DNA of 64,000 bases. Origin: an uncultured Paracoccaceae bacterium. GTDB lineage: Bacteria; Pseudomonadota; Alphaproteobacteria; Rhodobacterales; Rhodobacteraceae. The number at the start of each line of letters is the position of its first letter. The first letter of the stretch is position 1. The notes beneath the pieces are model-generated. The model worked only from the letters and a program-made list of their open reading frames with translations. It was not told the DNA's origin and did no database searches. The position numbers were made by a program, and so were the translations under genes. The stretch lies in NCBI GenBank assembly GCA_947500775.1, contig CANMTD010000001.1, forward strand, positions 372,001-436,000. The letters are read 5' to 3'. Below, piece by piece: positions 50,551-59,713 of this stretch.

Positions 50551-51909
50551 ATGCAAAAAAAGATCACCTTTATCGGCGCGGGATCGACGATCTTCATGAA
50601 GAATATCGTGGGGGATGCGTTGCATTTCGACGCGCTGTCGGATGCCACGATCGCGCTGATGGATATCGACGCCGCGCGGTTGGAGGATTCCGAGATCGTG
50701 GCGCGCAAGCTGGTGCAATCGATGGGCGCGGGCGCGCGGATCGAAACCCATACGGATCAGCGTCGCGCGCTGGAGGGCGCCGATTTCGTGGTCACCGCCT
50801 TTCAGATTGGCGGCTATAAACCCTGCACGGTGACCGATTTTGAAATCCCGCGCCAATACGGGCTGCGCCAGACCATCGGCGACACGCTGGGCATCGGCGG
50901 CATCATGCGCGGCCTGCGCACGGTGCCGCATCTGTGGCAGGTGGCGGCGGATATGGCGCAGGTCTGCCCGCAGGCGACCCTGCTGCAATATGTGAACCCG
51001 ATGGCGATCAACACCTGGGCGCTGGCCGAACGGTTCCCGCAGCTGCGGCAGGTGGGGCTGTGCCATTCGGTGCAGAACACGGTGGCCGAACTGGCGCATG
51101 ATCTGGACCTTCCTGCCGGTGATTTCCGGTATCGGGTGGCCGGGGTCAACCATGTGGCGTTTTTCCTGCGGCTGGAACAGCAGATGGCCGACGGCAGCTT
51201 GCGCGATCTTTACCCGGCGTTGCAGGCCGGATACCGCAACGGCGCCCTGCCCAAACCGCCGCTGCTGAACGACCGCTGCCCCAACGCGGTGCGGTACGAG
51301 GTGATGCAGCAGCTTGGGTTTTTCTGCACCGAAAGTTCCGAACATCTGGCCGAATATGTGCCGTGGTTCATCAAACAGGGGCGCGACGATCTGATTGCGC
51401 GGTTCGGCGTGCCGCTGGATGAATATCCCAAACGCTGCGAAGAACAGATTGCCGACTGGCGCGCGCAGGCCACAGCCTTTCGCAGTGCCCAGCGGATCGA
51501 GGTCGCCAAAAGCCACGAATTCGCGGCCGAGATCATGAACGCCATCGCCACCGACACGCCCTATACCATCTATGGCAACCTGCCCAATCACGGGCAAATC
51601 CCGCAATTGCCCGCGGGTGCGGCGGTGGAAACGCCCTGTCTGGTCGATGCCAACGGGGTACAGCCCACGGTGATGACGGATATCCCGCCGCAACTGGTGG
51701 CGCTGATGCGCAGCCAGATCAACGTGCAGGAACTGACCGTGCGGGCGCTGGTGGATGAAAACCGCGATCACCTGTATCACGCCGCGATGATGGACCCGCA
51801 TACCGCCGCCGAACTGGACCTTGGCCAGATCCGCGCCTTGGTGGATGATCTGCTGGCGGCGCATCACGATTGGGTGCCCGCATGGGCGCAGAACAGGAGG
51901 GCGGCATGA
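50551..51909 (+). CDS. Glycoside hydrolase family 4, alpha-galactosidase (MelA-like)
   Basis: GH4 enzymes use NAD and a divalent metal in an oxidation-elimination mechanism. The N-terminal dinucleotide fold ITFIGAGSTIFMKN, GADFVVTAFQIGG and the metal-site Cys174 (numbering from 50542) in CHSVQNT, with His in GVNHVAFFLRL, match MelA-type alpha-galactosidase. Start set at ATG 50551, since AGGA at 50537-50540 is ten bases away; the in-frame ATG at 50542 is too close. 452 residues. Cytoplasmic. The substrate is likely an imported alpha-galactoside; alpha-glucuronidase is the GH4 alternative. Confidence 0.83.
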   Translation: MQKKITFIGAGSTIFMKNIVGDALHFDALSDATIALMDIDAARLEDSEIVARKLVQSMGAGARIETHTDQRRALEGADFVVTAFQIGGYKPCTVTDFEIPRQYGLRQTIGDTLGIGGIMRGLRTVPHLWQVAADMAQVCPQATLLQYVNPMAINTWALAERFPQLRQVGLCHSVQNTVAELAHDLDLPAGDFRYRVAGVNHVAFFLRLEQQMADGSLRDLYPALQAGYRNGALPKPPLLNDRCPNAVRYEVMQQLGFFCTESSEHLAEYVPWFIKQGRDDLIARFGVPLDEYPKRCEEQIADWRAQATAFRSAQRIEVAKSHEFAAEIMNAIATDTPYTIYGNLPNHGQIPQLPAGAAVETPCLVDANGVQPTVMTDIPPQLVALMRSQINVQELTVRALVDENRDHLYHAAMMDPHTAAELDLGQIRALVDDLLAAHHDWVPAWAQNRRAA

Positions 51910-52679
51910 CCGCAACAGCCACATTTCACGATCTGGCCGGGGCCTCGGTGTTCATCACCGGCGGCGGTTCGGGCATTGGCGCGGCGCTGACCGACGGGTT
52001 TCTGGCGCAGGGCGCACAGGTGGCATTCGTCGACCGGGTGGAGGCGCATGAGTTCTGCGACCGGATGGCCGAAAAACACGGCGGCAACCGCCCGCATTTC
52101 ATGGCCGGTGACATCACCGATATCGCCCGGCTGCAAGCCACGCTGGCCGAGGCGGCGGACCGTCACGGGCCCATCTCGGTTCTGGTCAACAACGCCGCCA
52201 ACGACCTGCGCCACACCACCGCCGAAGTGACCGAAGAGCTGTGGACCCGGATGGTGGACATCAACCTGAAGGCCCATTTCTTTGCCTGTCAGGCGGTGGT
52301 GCCGGGGATGGCGGCGGCGGGCGGCGGATCGATCATCAATTTCACCTCGGTCAGCTATATGATGGGCAATACCGGCTATCCGGTCTATGCCACCGCCAAA
52401 TCCGGGATCAACGGGATGACGCGGTCTTTGGCGCGCGAATTCGGCCCGGACCGCATCCGGGTCAACGCGCTGTGCCCCGGCTGGGTGCTGACGCAAAAGC
52501 AAAAGGACCTGTGGGTCACCGAAGAGGGGCTGGCCACGCATCTGGCGCGGCAATGCCTGCCCGACGCGCTGGAACCCGACGATATCGTCGGCGGCGCGCT
52601 GTTTCTGGCGTCCAAGCTGTCGGGGGCGATGACCGGACAGGCGCTGGTGATCGATGGCGGCGTGGTGGTGACCGGGTGA
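51906..52679 (+). CDS. SDR-family dehydrogenase, predicted D-galactose 1-dehydrogenase
   Basis: 257-residue classical short-chain dehydrogenase: TGGGSGIG cofactor loop, NNAAND strand, and catalytic Ser148, Tyr161, Lys165 (S-x12-Y-x3-K). Start overlaps the GH4 stop (ATGA) and the stop overlaps dgoK (GTGA). Its place between glycosidases and DgoK/DgoA/lactonase makes NAD(P)-dependent oxidation of D-galactose to galactonolactone the most likely reaction; sequence alone does not prove the substrate. Confidence 0.75.
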   Translation: MTATATFHDLAGASVFITGGGSGIGAALTDGFLAQGAQVAFVDRVEAHEFCDRMAEKHGGNRPHFMAGDITDIARLQATLAEAADRHGPISVLVNNAANDLRHTTAEVTEELWTRMVDINLKAHFFACQAVVPGMAAAGGGSIINFTSVSYMMGNTGYPVYATAKSGINGMTRSLAREFGPDRIRVNALCPGWVLTQKQKDLWVTEEGLATHLARQCLPDALEPDDIVGGALFLASKLSGAMTGQALVIDGGVVVTG

Positions 52680-53593
52680 CGCAGGGCGGCGGGATACAGG
52701 CCGATTGGATCGCGGTCGACTGGGGCACCTCGAACCTGCGTGTCTGGGCGATGTCCGAGGCGGGCGCCATGCGCGGCAATGCATCCAGTTTCGCGGGGAT
52801 GGCCAGCCTGCAGCGGGACGGGTACGAGGCGGCTTTGCTGGATCTGGTCGCCCCGTGGATGGCAGAGCGCCGGATCAGGGTCGTGGCCTGCGGCATGGTC
52901 GGATCGCGACAGGGCTGGATCGAAGCGCCCTATGTCGCGACCCCCTGCACGCCGTTATCGGCGCCCTTGGTGCAGGCCCCGACCAGTCACCCTTTGCTGG
53001 ATGTCCGCATCGTGCCCGGTGTCCGGCAGGACGACCCGGCCGATGTGATGCGCGGCGAGGAAACCCAGATCGCGGGCTATCTGGCGCAAAGGCCGGGGTG
53101 GAGCGGCGTGATCTGCCTGCCCGGCACCCATACCAAATGGGCGCGGGTGTCTGCGGGCCGGATCATGGGGTTCCGCACCTTCATGACGGGCGAGCTGTTT
53201 GCGACATTGGCGGGCCAGACGGTGTTGCGCCACACGGTGCCCGCGACCGGCTGGGACGCTGATGGTTTTGCCGCCGCCTGCACCGATACGACCGCCGCCC
53301 CCGAAACGCTTAGCGCGCGTCTGTTTTCGCTGCGCGCCGAGGATTTGCTGACCGGGCTGGACGGCGGCGTGGCGCGGGCGCGCCTGTCGGGGCTGCTGAT
53401 CGGGGCCGAACTGGCCGCGGCGCTGGCCTATTGGCAGGACAACCCGGTGGCGATCATCGGCGACAGCACGCTGGCACAGCTTTATGCGCAGGCCTTGAAC
53501 GCGCAGCAGATCAGCCCGGCCACAGTCGACGGCCCCGAAATGACCCGCGCCGGTCTGACCGCCGCCTATACCCATCTGAAGGAAACCGCATGA
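52676..53593 (+). CDS. dgoK: 2-dehydro-3-deoxygalactonokinase
   Basis: Phosphorylates 2-dehydro-3-deoxy-D-galactonate at C6. 305 residues; the ASKHA opening [15 protein letters not shown] and the family signature [29 protein letters not shown] (quoted core [15 protein letters not shown]) identify DgoK. The GTG start at 52676 overlaps the SDR stop by four bases; the stop overlaps dgoA by four. Next step is DgoA. Confidence 0.9.
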   Translation: MTQGGGIQADWIAVDWGTSNLRVWAMSEAGAMRGNASSFAGMASLQRDGYEAALLDLVAPWMAERRIRVVACGMVGSRQGWIEAPYVATPCTPLSAPLVQAPTSHPLLDVRIVPGVRQDDPADVMRGEETQIAGYLAQRPGWSGVICLPGTHTKWARVSAGRIMGFRTFMTGELFATLAGQTVLRHTVPATGWDADGFAAACTDTTAAPETLSARLFSLRAEDLLTGLDGGVARARLSGLLIGAELAAALAYWQDNPVAIIGDSTLAQLYAQALNAQQISPATVDGPEMTRAGLTAAYTHLKETA

Positions 53594-54192
53594 GCCGCCC
53601 CTTGATCGCCATTCTGCGCGGGATCGACCCCGGCGACGCCGTGCCGGTCTGTGCTGCCCTGATCAAGGCCGGGATCGACCGGATCGAGGTGCCGCTGAAT
53701 TCGCCCGACCCCTATCAAAGCATCCGCGCGATGGTGGACGCCCACGGCGATCATGCGCTGATCGGGGCGGGCACGGTGTTGACTCCAGAACAGGTCGCCC
53801 ATGTCAGCCGCGCCGGCGGGCGGCTGGTGGTGTCGCCCAACTGCGACCCGCAGGTGATCAGGGCAACCAAGGTGCTGGGCCTGCAAAGCTTTCCGGGCGT
53901 GATGACTCCGACCGAATGTTTCGCGGCGCTGGCCGCCGGGGCCGATGGGCTGAAACTGTTCCCCGCCGATCTGGTGGGGCCTGCCGGGCTGCGGGCGGTC
54001 CGCGCGGTGCTGCCGCCGGGGACGAAAGTTTTTGCCGTGGGCGGCGCGGGGCCTGAGAATTTCGCCGATTGGGCCGCGTCCAGCGCCGATGGGGTCGGCA
54101 TCGGATCGGCCCTGTTCAAGCCGGGCTATACGGTGGCCGAGGTGGCCAGCCGCGCCCGCGATATTGTCGAGGCGTTTGATGCAGCTTTTTGA
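53590..54192 (+). CDS. dgoA: 2-dehydro-3-deoxy-6-phosphogalactonate aldolase
   Basis: Class I aldolase, 200 residues, cleaving KDPGal to pyruvate and glyceraldehyde-3-phosphate. Glu33 (RIEVPLNSP) and the Schiff-base Lys122 (GLKLFPA) are in place. The NSP after the Glu strand is typical of DgoA rather than Eda (which has TLRT). Its end overlaps the lactonase gene by 14 bases. Confidence 0.9.
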   Translation: MSRPLIAILRGIDPGDAVPVCAALIKAGIDRIEVPLNSPDPYQSIRAMVDAHGDHALIGAGTVLTPEQVAHVSRAGGRLVVSPNCDPQVIRATKVLGLQSFPGVMTPTECFAALAAGADGLKLFPADLVGPAGLRAVRAVLPPGTKVFAVGGAGPENFADWAASSADGVGIGSALFKPGYTVAEVASRARDIVEAFDAAF

Positions 54193-55024
54193 CGATCGTA
54201 TCTGTGCGTTGGGCGAGGGGCCGTTGTGGCATCCGGGCCGGGGGGAGCTGTTTTGGTTCGATATTCTGGGCGGGCGTCTGCTGTGCAGGACCCGCGACTG
54301 GGCGTTCGACGGCGCGGTCTCTGCCGCGGGTTGGGTCGATCAGGATACGCTGCTGATCGCCAGCGACCGGGCCTTGCTGCGGTTCGATATCAACAGCGGT
54401 GCGCAGGACCGGATTTGCGCGCTGGAGGCGGATAATCCGGTCACCCGGTCCAACGACGGGCGCGCCGATCCCTGGGGCGGGTTCTGGATCGGCACCATGG
54501 GGCACGCGGCGGAACCGGGGGCGGGCGCGATTTACCGCTATTATCGCGGTGCGCTGCGCCAGCTTTATGCGCCCCTGACCATCCCCAACGCGATCTGTTT
54601 TTCACCGGATCGCCGCTATGCCTATTTCGCCGATACCCCGCGTCAACAGATCATGCGTCAGGCGCTGGACCAGACCGACGGCTGGCCACAGGACGACCCC
54701 GAGCTTTGGCTGGATCTTGGCGGCACGCCCTATTTTCCCGACGGCGCCGTGGTCGATGCCGCGGGCAACCTGTGGAACGCTCAATGGGGCAGCGGGCGGG
54801 TGGCCTGTTACGATGCGGATGGCCGGTTTCTGAGCGCGGTCGCGGTTCCGGCGCCGCAGGCCACCTGTCCGGCCTTCGGCGGGGCTGATCTGACGACGCT
54901 GTTCTGCACCTCGGCCGCCAAGGGCCTGTCCGACGCGGCGCTGGAACAGGCCCCGGGCAGCGGCAAGACCTTTACCCTGCCGGATGTGGCGCAGGGGCAG
55001 GCGGAACATCGGGTGATCCTGTGA
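54179..55024 (+). CDS. SMP-30/gluconolactonase-family lactonase, predicted galactonolactonase
   Basis: 281-residue six-bladed beta-propeller of the SMP-30 family. Metal-site Glu in [11 protein letters not shown] and the Asn/Asp residues in [19 protein letters not shown] and ISFSPD-like [15 protein letters not shown] match calcium/zinc-dependent sugar lactonases. In this operon it should open galactono-1,4-/1,5-lactone to galactonate. Start ATG 54179 lies inside the dgoA 3' end; the stop overlaps the GH42 GTG. Confidence 0.83.
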   Translation: MQLFDDRICALGEGPLWHPGRGELFWFDILGGRLLCRTRDWAFDGAVSAAGWVDQDTLLIASDRALLRFDINSGAQDRICALEADNPVTRSNDGRADPWGGFWIGTMGHAAEPGAGAIYRYYRGALRQLYAPLTIPNAICFSPDRRYAYFADTPRQQIMRQALDQTDGWPQDDPELWLDLGGTPYFPDGAVVDAAGNLWNAQWGSGRVACYDADGRFLSAVAVPAPQATCPAFGGADLTTLFCTSAAKGLSDAALEQAPGSGKTFTLPDVAQGQAEHRVIL

Positions 55025-56922
55025 AACGGGCGCTGGGGGTGTGCTATTACCCCGAACACTGGCCCGAGGCGCAATGGCCCGAAGATGCCGCAAGGATGGC
55101 GGCGCTTGGGCTAAGCTGGGTGCGGATCGGCGAATTTGCGTGGTCGCGGCTGGAACCCGCCCCCGGCGATCTGCGGTTCGACTGGCTGGACCGGGCGATT
55201 GCGGTTCTGGGGGCGTCGGGGCTGCGGGTGGTGCTGGGCACGCCGACCGCGACGCCGCCGCGCTGGATGCTGGACCGGTATCCCGACATGCTGGCGCTGG
55301 ATGCGGATGGGCGGGCGCGCAAATTCGGATCGCGGCGGCATTATTGTTTCAGCCACGACGGATACCGCGACGCATGCCGCCGCATCGCCCGGGTGCTGGC
55401 GGAACGATACGGGACGAACCCCCATGTTGCGGCGTGGCAGGTGGACAATGAATATGGCTGCCACGATACCACCCACAGCTATTCCGCCGCGGCGCGGGCC
55501 GCGTTTCGCGACTGGTTGGCGCAGCGCTATCAATCGACGCAGGCGCTGAACCGGGCCTGGGGCAATGTGTTCTGGTCGATGGAATACGACAGTTTCGATC
55601 AGATCGACCTGCCGCATCTGACGGTGACCGACCCGAACCCGGCGCATCAGCTGGCGTTCCGGCGGTTCAGTTCCGATCAGGTGGTCGGTTTCAACCGGGC
55701 GCAGGTCGCCGAAATCCGCAAACACAGCGCCGCGCCGATCCTGCACAACTATATGGGACGGGTCACCGATTTCGATCACTACGCCGTCGGCGCCGATCTG
55801 GATATCGCCAGTTGGGACAGCTATCCGATCGGGTTTCTGAGCGACCGGCTGGAGGCTGACGCGGCCCATAAGGCGCGGTTTCTGCGGCAGGGCGATCCTG
55901 ACATGCAGGGGTTTCACCACGATCTGTACCGCGCGGTCGGCAGGGGGCGGTGGTGGATCATGGAACAGCAGCCCGGCCCGGTGAACTGGGCACCTTACAA
56001 TCCCGCGCCCTTGCCCGGCATGGTCCGCCTGTGGACGTGGGAGGCCTTTGCCCATGGCGCCGAGACCCTGTGCTATTTCCGCTGGCGGCAGGCGCCCTTT
56101 GCGCAGGAACAGATGCACGCAGGCCTGTTGGGGCCGGATGGCGCGGACGCCCCGGCGATGGCCGAGGTCGCGCAGGTGGTGGCCGAAATGGCCGCGCTGC
56201 CCGATGCCGGCACGGCGCGGGCGCGGGTCGGTTTGATCTTTGACTATACCTCGTGCTGGGCGTGGGAGGTGCAACCGCAGGGCGCGGATTTCGATATGTT
56301 CCGGCTGGCGTTCTCGGCCTATCGCGCGTTGCGGCGGGCAGGGTTGTCGGTGGATATTCTGCCGCCCGAAACGGGCGATCTGTCGGGCTATGATCTGGTG
56401 TTGGGGCCGGGGCTGATGACCATCCCGCCCAGTTTGCAGCAGGCCTTGACCCAGTTTCAGGGGATCGCCCTGATGGGGCCGCGCAGCGGCAGCAAGACCG
56501 ATGAGATGTCGATTGCGCTGCCCCCCGGTCCGGGCCTGCCGGGGCTGGATGCCCGGGTCGATCTGGTCGAAAGCCTGCCGCCGGGGGCAGAGGTGCCGCT
56601 GAAGGGGGGCGGGCGCTTCGTGCATTGGTTCGAACATCTGTCGGGGCAGGCAAGGGTCGTGCGCGAAACCGTTCAAGGCGCGCCCGCGATGGTGCGGGCC
56701 GGTGGCATATACTATCTGTCGGGCTGGCCCGATGATCAGACCTTTGCGGATATCATCCGCGATCTATGCACCAGGGCAGGGATCGACCCCCTTGATCTGC
56801 CGGACGGGGTACGGGTGCGGGATACGGGCACGCATCGGTTCTATTTCAACTACGCGCCCGACCCGGTTACCTTCGGCGGCCAGACAATTCCGGCCGCCGG
56901 GGTGGTCTGGACCGAACTCTAG
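55021..56922 (+). CDS. Beta-galactosidase, glycoside hydrolase family 42
   Basis: 633 residues in three domains: TIM barrel (1-~380) with acid/base Glu144 (QVDNEYG) and nucleophile Glu315 (IMEQQPGPVNW), trimerisation domain (about 385-570) and C-terminal beta domain. The start YYPEHW is the GH42 hallmark. No signal peptide, so it splits imported beta-galactosides in the cytoplasm. The GTG start overlaps the lactonase stop (GTGA). Its stop overlaps the convergent permease gene by four bases. With GH4 the operon can handle both alpha- and beta-linked galactose. Confidence 0.9.
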   Translation: MKRALGVCYYPEHWPEAQWPEDAARMAALGLSWVRIGEFAWSRLEPAPGDLRFDWLDRAIAVLGASGLRVVLGTPTATPPRWMLDRYPDMLALDADGRARKFGSRRHYCFSHDGYRDACRRIARVLAERYGTNPHVAAWQVDNEYGCHDTTHSYSAAARAAFRDWLAQRYQSTQALNRAWGNVFWSMEYDSFDQIDLPHLTVTDPNPAHQLAFRRFSSDQVVGFNRAQVAEIRKHSAAPILHNYMGRVTDFDHYAVGADLDIASWDSYPIGFLSDRLEADAAHKARFLRQGDPDMQGFHHDLYRAVGRGRWWIMEQQPGPVNWAPYNPAPLPGMVRLWTWEAFAHGAETLCYFRWRQAPFAQEQMHAGLLGPDGADAPAMAEVAQVVAEMAALPDAGTARARVGLIFDYTSCWAWEVQPQGADFDMFRLAFSAYRALRRAGLSVDILPPETGDLSGYDLVLGPGLMTIPPSLQQALTQFQGIALMGPRSGSKTDEMSIALPPGPGLPGLDARVDLVESLPPGAEVPLKGGGRFVHWFEHLSGQARVVRETVQGAPAMVRAGGIYYLSGWPDDQTFADIIRDLCTRAGIDPLDLPDGVRVRDTGTHRFYFNYAPDPVTFGGQTIPAAGVVWTEL

Positions 56923-58328
56923 CTGTCGTGACCGGCCATCCCGCCCGAGATTTCCTCGGTCGCGGTGCCATCCAGCGTTTCGGGCAGGACAAGGTTCAGG
57001 ATGATCGCCAATGCGGCGGCGGGCAGCAGGCCCGAGGTCATCAGGATCTTCAGCGTGCCGGGCAGGTGCTGCACAGCACCCGGTTCCAGTTGCAGCCCCA
57101 GCCCGATCGAGATCGAAATCGCGAAGATCACCATGTTGCGCCGGTCCCATTTGACGTCGGACAGCATCGAGATACCGGCGGCAACCACCATGCCGAACAT
57201 GACGATCACGCCGCCGCCCAGCACCTCGATCGGGACGGTGCGGATCACGCTGCCGACCTTGGGCACCAGCCCGCAGATGATCAGGAACACCGCGCCGCAG
57301 GTCACGACATGGCGGCTCATGACGCCGGTCATGGCGATCAGGCCGACATTCTGGCTGAACGAGGTGTTGGGCAAGCCGCCGAAGATACCGGCGATCGCGG
57401 TGCCCAGCCCGTCGGCATAGGTGGCACCGGCGATTTCGGTATCCGTCGCCTCGCGCCCCGCGCCGCCCTTGGTGATGCCCGACACGTCGCCCACGGTTTC
57501 AATGGCCGAGACAAAGGCCATCAGGCAGAACCCGATGACGGCGGCGGCCGAAAACTCGAACCCGTATTTGAACGGGTTGGGCAGGGCAAAGCTGGCGGCG
57601 CGGGCCCAGGACCCGGTGATCGCATCGACGGTCAGCATCCCCACCATCAGCGCATAGATATAGCCCACGATCAGCCCCAGCAGCACGGCCGAGATCGACA
57701 GCATCCCGCGGGTGAAGAATTTCAGCCCCAGCGTGACCACGATCACCACCAGCGCGGCCGACCAGTTCAGCAGCGATCCGTATTCCGGTGTGCCGATGGC
57801 GGGCACGCCACCGGCGGCGTATTGGATGCCGACCTTGACCAGCGCCAGACCGATCATCGTGACCACCAGCCCGGTGACCAGCGGCGGCAGGGCAAAGCGG
57901 ATTTTGCCGATGACGAGGCCCAGACAGGCGTGAAACAGCCCGCCGATCACCACGCCGCCGAACAGCGCGGCCAACCCGTCCACGCCCTTGCCCGCCACCA
58001 GCGGGATCATGATCGGCAGAAAGGCAAAACTGGTGCCCTGAACGATCGGCAGGGCCGCACCCACCGGCCCCACGGTAAGGGTCTGCAACAGCGTGGCGAC
58101 ACCGGCAAACAGCATCGACATCTGGATCAGATACAGCAGTTCGGGGAAATCGGGCGAGTTCGATCCGAACCCGAACCCGGCGGCCCCGGCCACGATGATC
58201 GCCGGGGTCACGTTGGAGACGAACATCGCCAATACGTGCTGGATGCCAAGCGGGATCGCCTGCATCAGGGGGGGCGTATAATTCGGATCGCGAAGCTGTT
58301 CGGCGCTGCCGATCGATGAGGGGTGCAT
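56919..58328 (-). CDS. NCS2-family urate/xanthine permease
   Basis: 469-residue nucleobase-ascorbate transporter, about 12-14 membrane helices. The NAT signature QNVGLIAMTGV and the helix-8 motif ETVGD are present, as is GLPNTSFSQN. Of the UacT/XanQ/PucJK group: uric acid or xanthine with proton symport. Last gene of the puuE-allE-allA operon, 70 bp after allA, with AGGAGAG before the ATG. Context favours urate. Confidence 0.85.
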   Translation of the reverse strand: MHPSSIGSAEQLRDPNYTPPLMQAIPLGIQHVLAMFVSNVTPAIIVAGAAGFGFGSNSPDFPELLYLIQMSMLFAGVATLLQTLTVGPVGAALPIVQGTSFAFLPIMIPLVAGKGVDGLAALFGGVVIGGLFHACLGLVIGKIRFALPPLVTGLVVTMIGLALVKVGIQYAAGGVPAIGTPEYGSLLNWSAALVVIVVTLGLKFFTRGMLSISAVLLGLIVGYIYALMVGMLTVDAITGSWARAASFALPNPFKYGFEFSAAAVIGFCLMAFVSAIETVGDVSGITKGGAGREATDTEIAGATYADGLGTAIAGIFGGLPNTSFSQNVGLIAMTGVMSRHVVTCGAVFLIICGLVPKVGSVIRTVPIEVLGGGVIVMFGMVVAAGISMLSDVKWDRRNMVIFAISISIGLGLQLEPGAVQHLPGTLKILMTSGLLPAAALAIILNLVLPETLDGTATEEISGGMAGHDS

Positions 58329-58398
58329 AGGTCTCTCCTGTCAGGTTTGTTCCGTTGTCGGTGTTTTTACGTCGCCCTTTTCGGGCGTTGGATACTTG

Positions 58399-58890
58399 TT
58401 AAAGATCGATCACAAAGGGCGTTTTCAGCCAGTGTTCTTCAAGGTTCGGGGTGTCGCCGATCCGGTCGATCACCGCGAAGATGCCGGGCGCGTGCAGCGG
58501 GGTCAGCACCCCGTGCCAGATGCCGCGATGCAGGTTGATGCCCTGATGGGGCGCGGTGACAAAGGCAAGCGGCCGGCCCGGTGCCCCGTTGTCATTGGGG
58601 GCCACCACCACCAGAAAGGGATGGGGGCCGAGCGGGATGAAGGCCTGACTGCCATCGGGGTGGCGTTCGACCATCTCCAGCCGCAGGGGCAGGCTGCGGG
58701 CCTTGGCATGGAACATGCTGATCCCGGCGCGCCCGCCGGGGCCGAAATCCAGCTGCGCGCGGTCGTGATAGCGTTCGCAAAGCCCCTGATTGATGATCTT
58801 GTCGGGCGTACCGGCGCAGTCCAGCACATCGCCGAAGGGCGCGAAATCGGGGGCCGTCAGCGGCTGTGCGGTGATCCGGTCATCCGACAT
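58399..58890 (-). CDS. allA: Ureidoglycolate lyase
   Basis: 163-residue cupin-like enzyme that splits ureidoglycolate to glyoxylate and urea. FAPFGDVLDCAG, HPDGSQAFIPLGPHPFLVVVAP and the His in HRGIWHGVLTPL are the AllA signatures. ATG at 58890 (MSDDRIT) lies inside the 3' end of allE (11-base overlap); an ATG 12 bases upstream is possible. Last catalytic step of the ureide pathway in this operon. Confidence 0.88.
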   Translation of the reverse strand: MSDDRITAQPLTAPDFAPFGDVLDCAGTPDKIINQGLCERYHDRAQLDFGPGGRAGISMFHAKARSLPLRLEMVERHPDGSQAFIPLGPHPFLVVVAPNDNGAPGRPLAFVTAPHQGINLHRGIWHGVLTPLHAPGIFAVIDRIGDTPNLEEHWLKTPFVIDL

Positions 58891-59713
58891 GCGGGGGTCC
58901 AAGCCTGGGGTGCCGGTTCACGTCCTTGTACAGCAGATAGCGGAACCGCCCCGGCCCGCCCGCGTAGCAGGCCTGCGGACAGAAGGCGCGCAGCCACATG
59001 AAATCGCCTGCCTCGACCTCGACCCAGTCGGAATTCAGCCGGTAGACCGCCTTGCCCTCCAGCACATACAGCCCGTGTTCCATGACGTGGGTTTCGGCAA
59101 AGGGAATGGTGCCGCCGGGTTCGAAATTGACGATAGTGACGTGCATGTCGTGGCGCAGGTCGCCGGGATCGGCGAAGCGGGTGGTGGACCAGCGGCCATC
59201 GGTGCCGGGCATGGCGGTGGGGGGGACGTCAGCCTCATTCGTGACGAAAGCGTCGGGGGCGGGCAGATCGGGCACGGGGTCATAGGATTTGCGGATCCAG
59301 TGAAAGGTGACCGGCGCGTCGCCGGGATTGGTCACCTGCCAGCCGGTGCCGGGGGGCAGATAGGCATAGCCGCCGGGCCCCATGACATGGGCTTCCCCGT
59401 CAAACGACAGGCGCAGCGTGCCCGCGACCACGAACAGCACCGCCTGCGCGGTGGGGTCAGGTTCGGGCCGGGTGCTGCCGCCGCCGGGGGCCAGCTCCAT
59501 GATATATTGGGCAAAGGTTTCGGCAAAACCGGACAGGGGGCGGGCCAGTATCCAGGCGCGGGTGTCGGTCCAGAACGGAAAGGCGCTGGTGACGATATCG
59601 CGCATCACGCCCTTGGGGATCACCGCATAGGCGGTGGTGAACACGGCGCGGTCGGTCATCACGTCGGTCTGCGGCGGCAGCCCGCCCATCGGCGTGGCAT
59701 AGGGGGAGGTCAT
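58880..59713 (-). CDS. allE: (S)-ureidoglycine aminohydrolase
   Basis: 277-residue bicupin that releases ammonia from ureidoglycine to give ureidoglycolate. Both barrels are visible: N-terminal MELAPGGG...GPGGYAYLPPGTGW and C-terminal NFEPGGTIPFAETHVMEHGLYVLEGKAVY with the manganese ligands (E, H, H, and Q in FCPQACYAGG). Start overlaps the stop of the upstream fusion gene (ATGA). The substrate-forming enzyme AllC (allantoate amidohydrolase) is not seen in the window. Confidence 0.88.
   Translation of the reverse strand: MTSPYATPMGGLPPQTDVMTDRAVFTTAYAVIPKGVMRDIVTSAFPFWTDTRAWILARPLSGFAETFAQYIMELAPGGGSTRPEPDPTAQAVLFVVAGTLRLSFDGEAHVMGPGGYAYLPPGTGWQVTNPGDAPVTFHWIRKSYDPVPDLPAPDAFVTNEADVPPTAMPGTDGRWSTTRFADPGDLRHDMHVTIVNFEPGGTIPFAETHVMEHGLYVLEGKAVYRLNSDWVEVEAGDFMWLRAFCPQACYAGGPGRFRYLLYKDVNRHPRLGPPHVG

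Noticed and set aside
50110-56676. Minus-strand frames of about 604 and 521 codons across the glycosidase operon
   Set aside because: Shadows of the GH4 and GH42 genes, which carry intact catalytic motifs on the plus strand.
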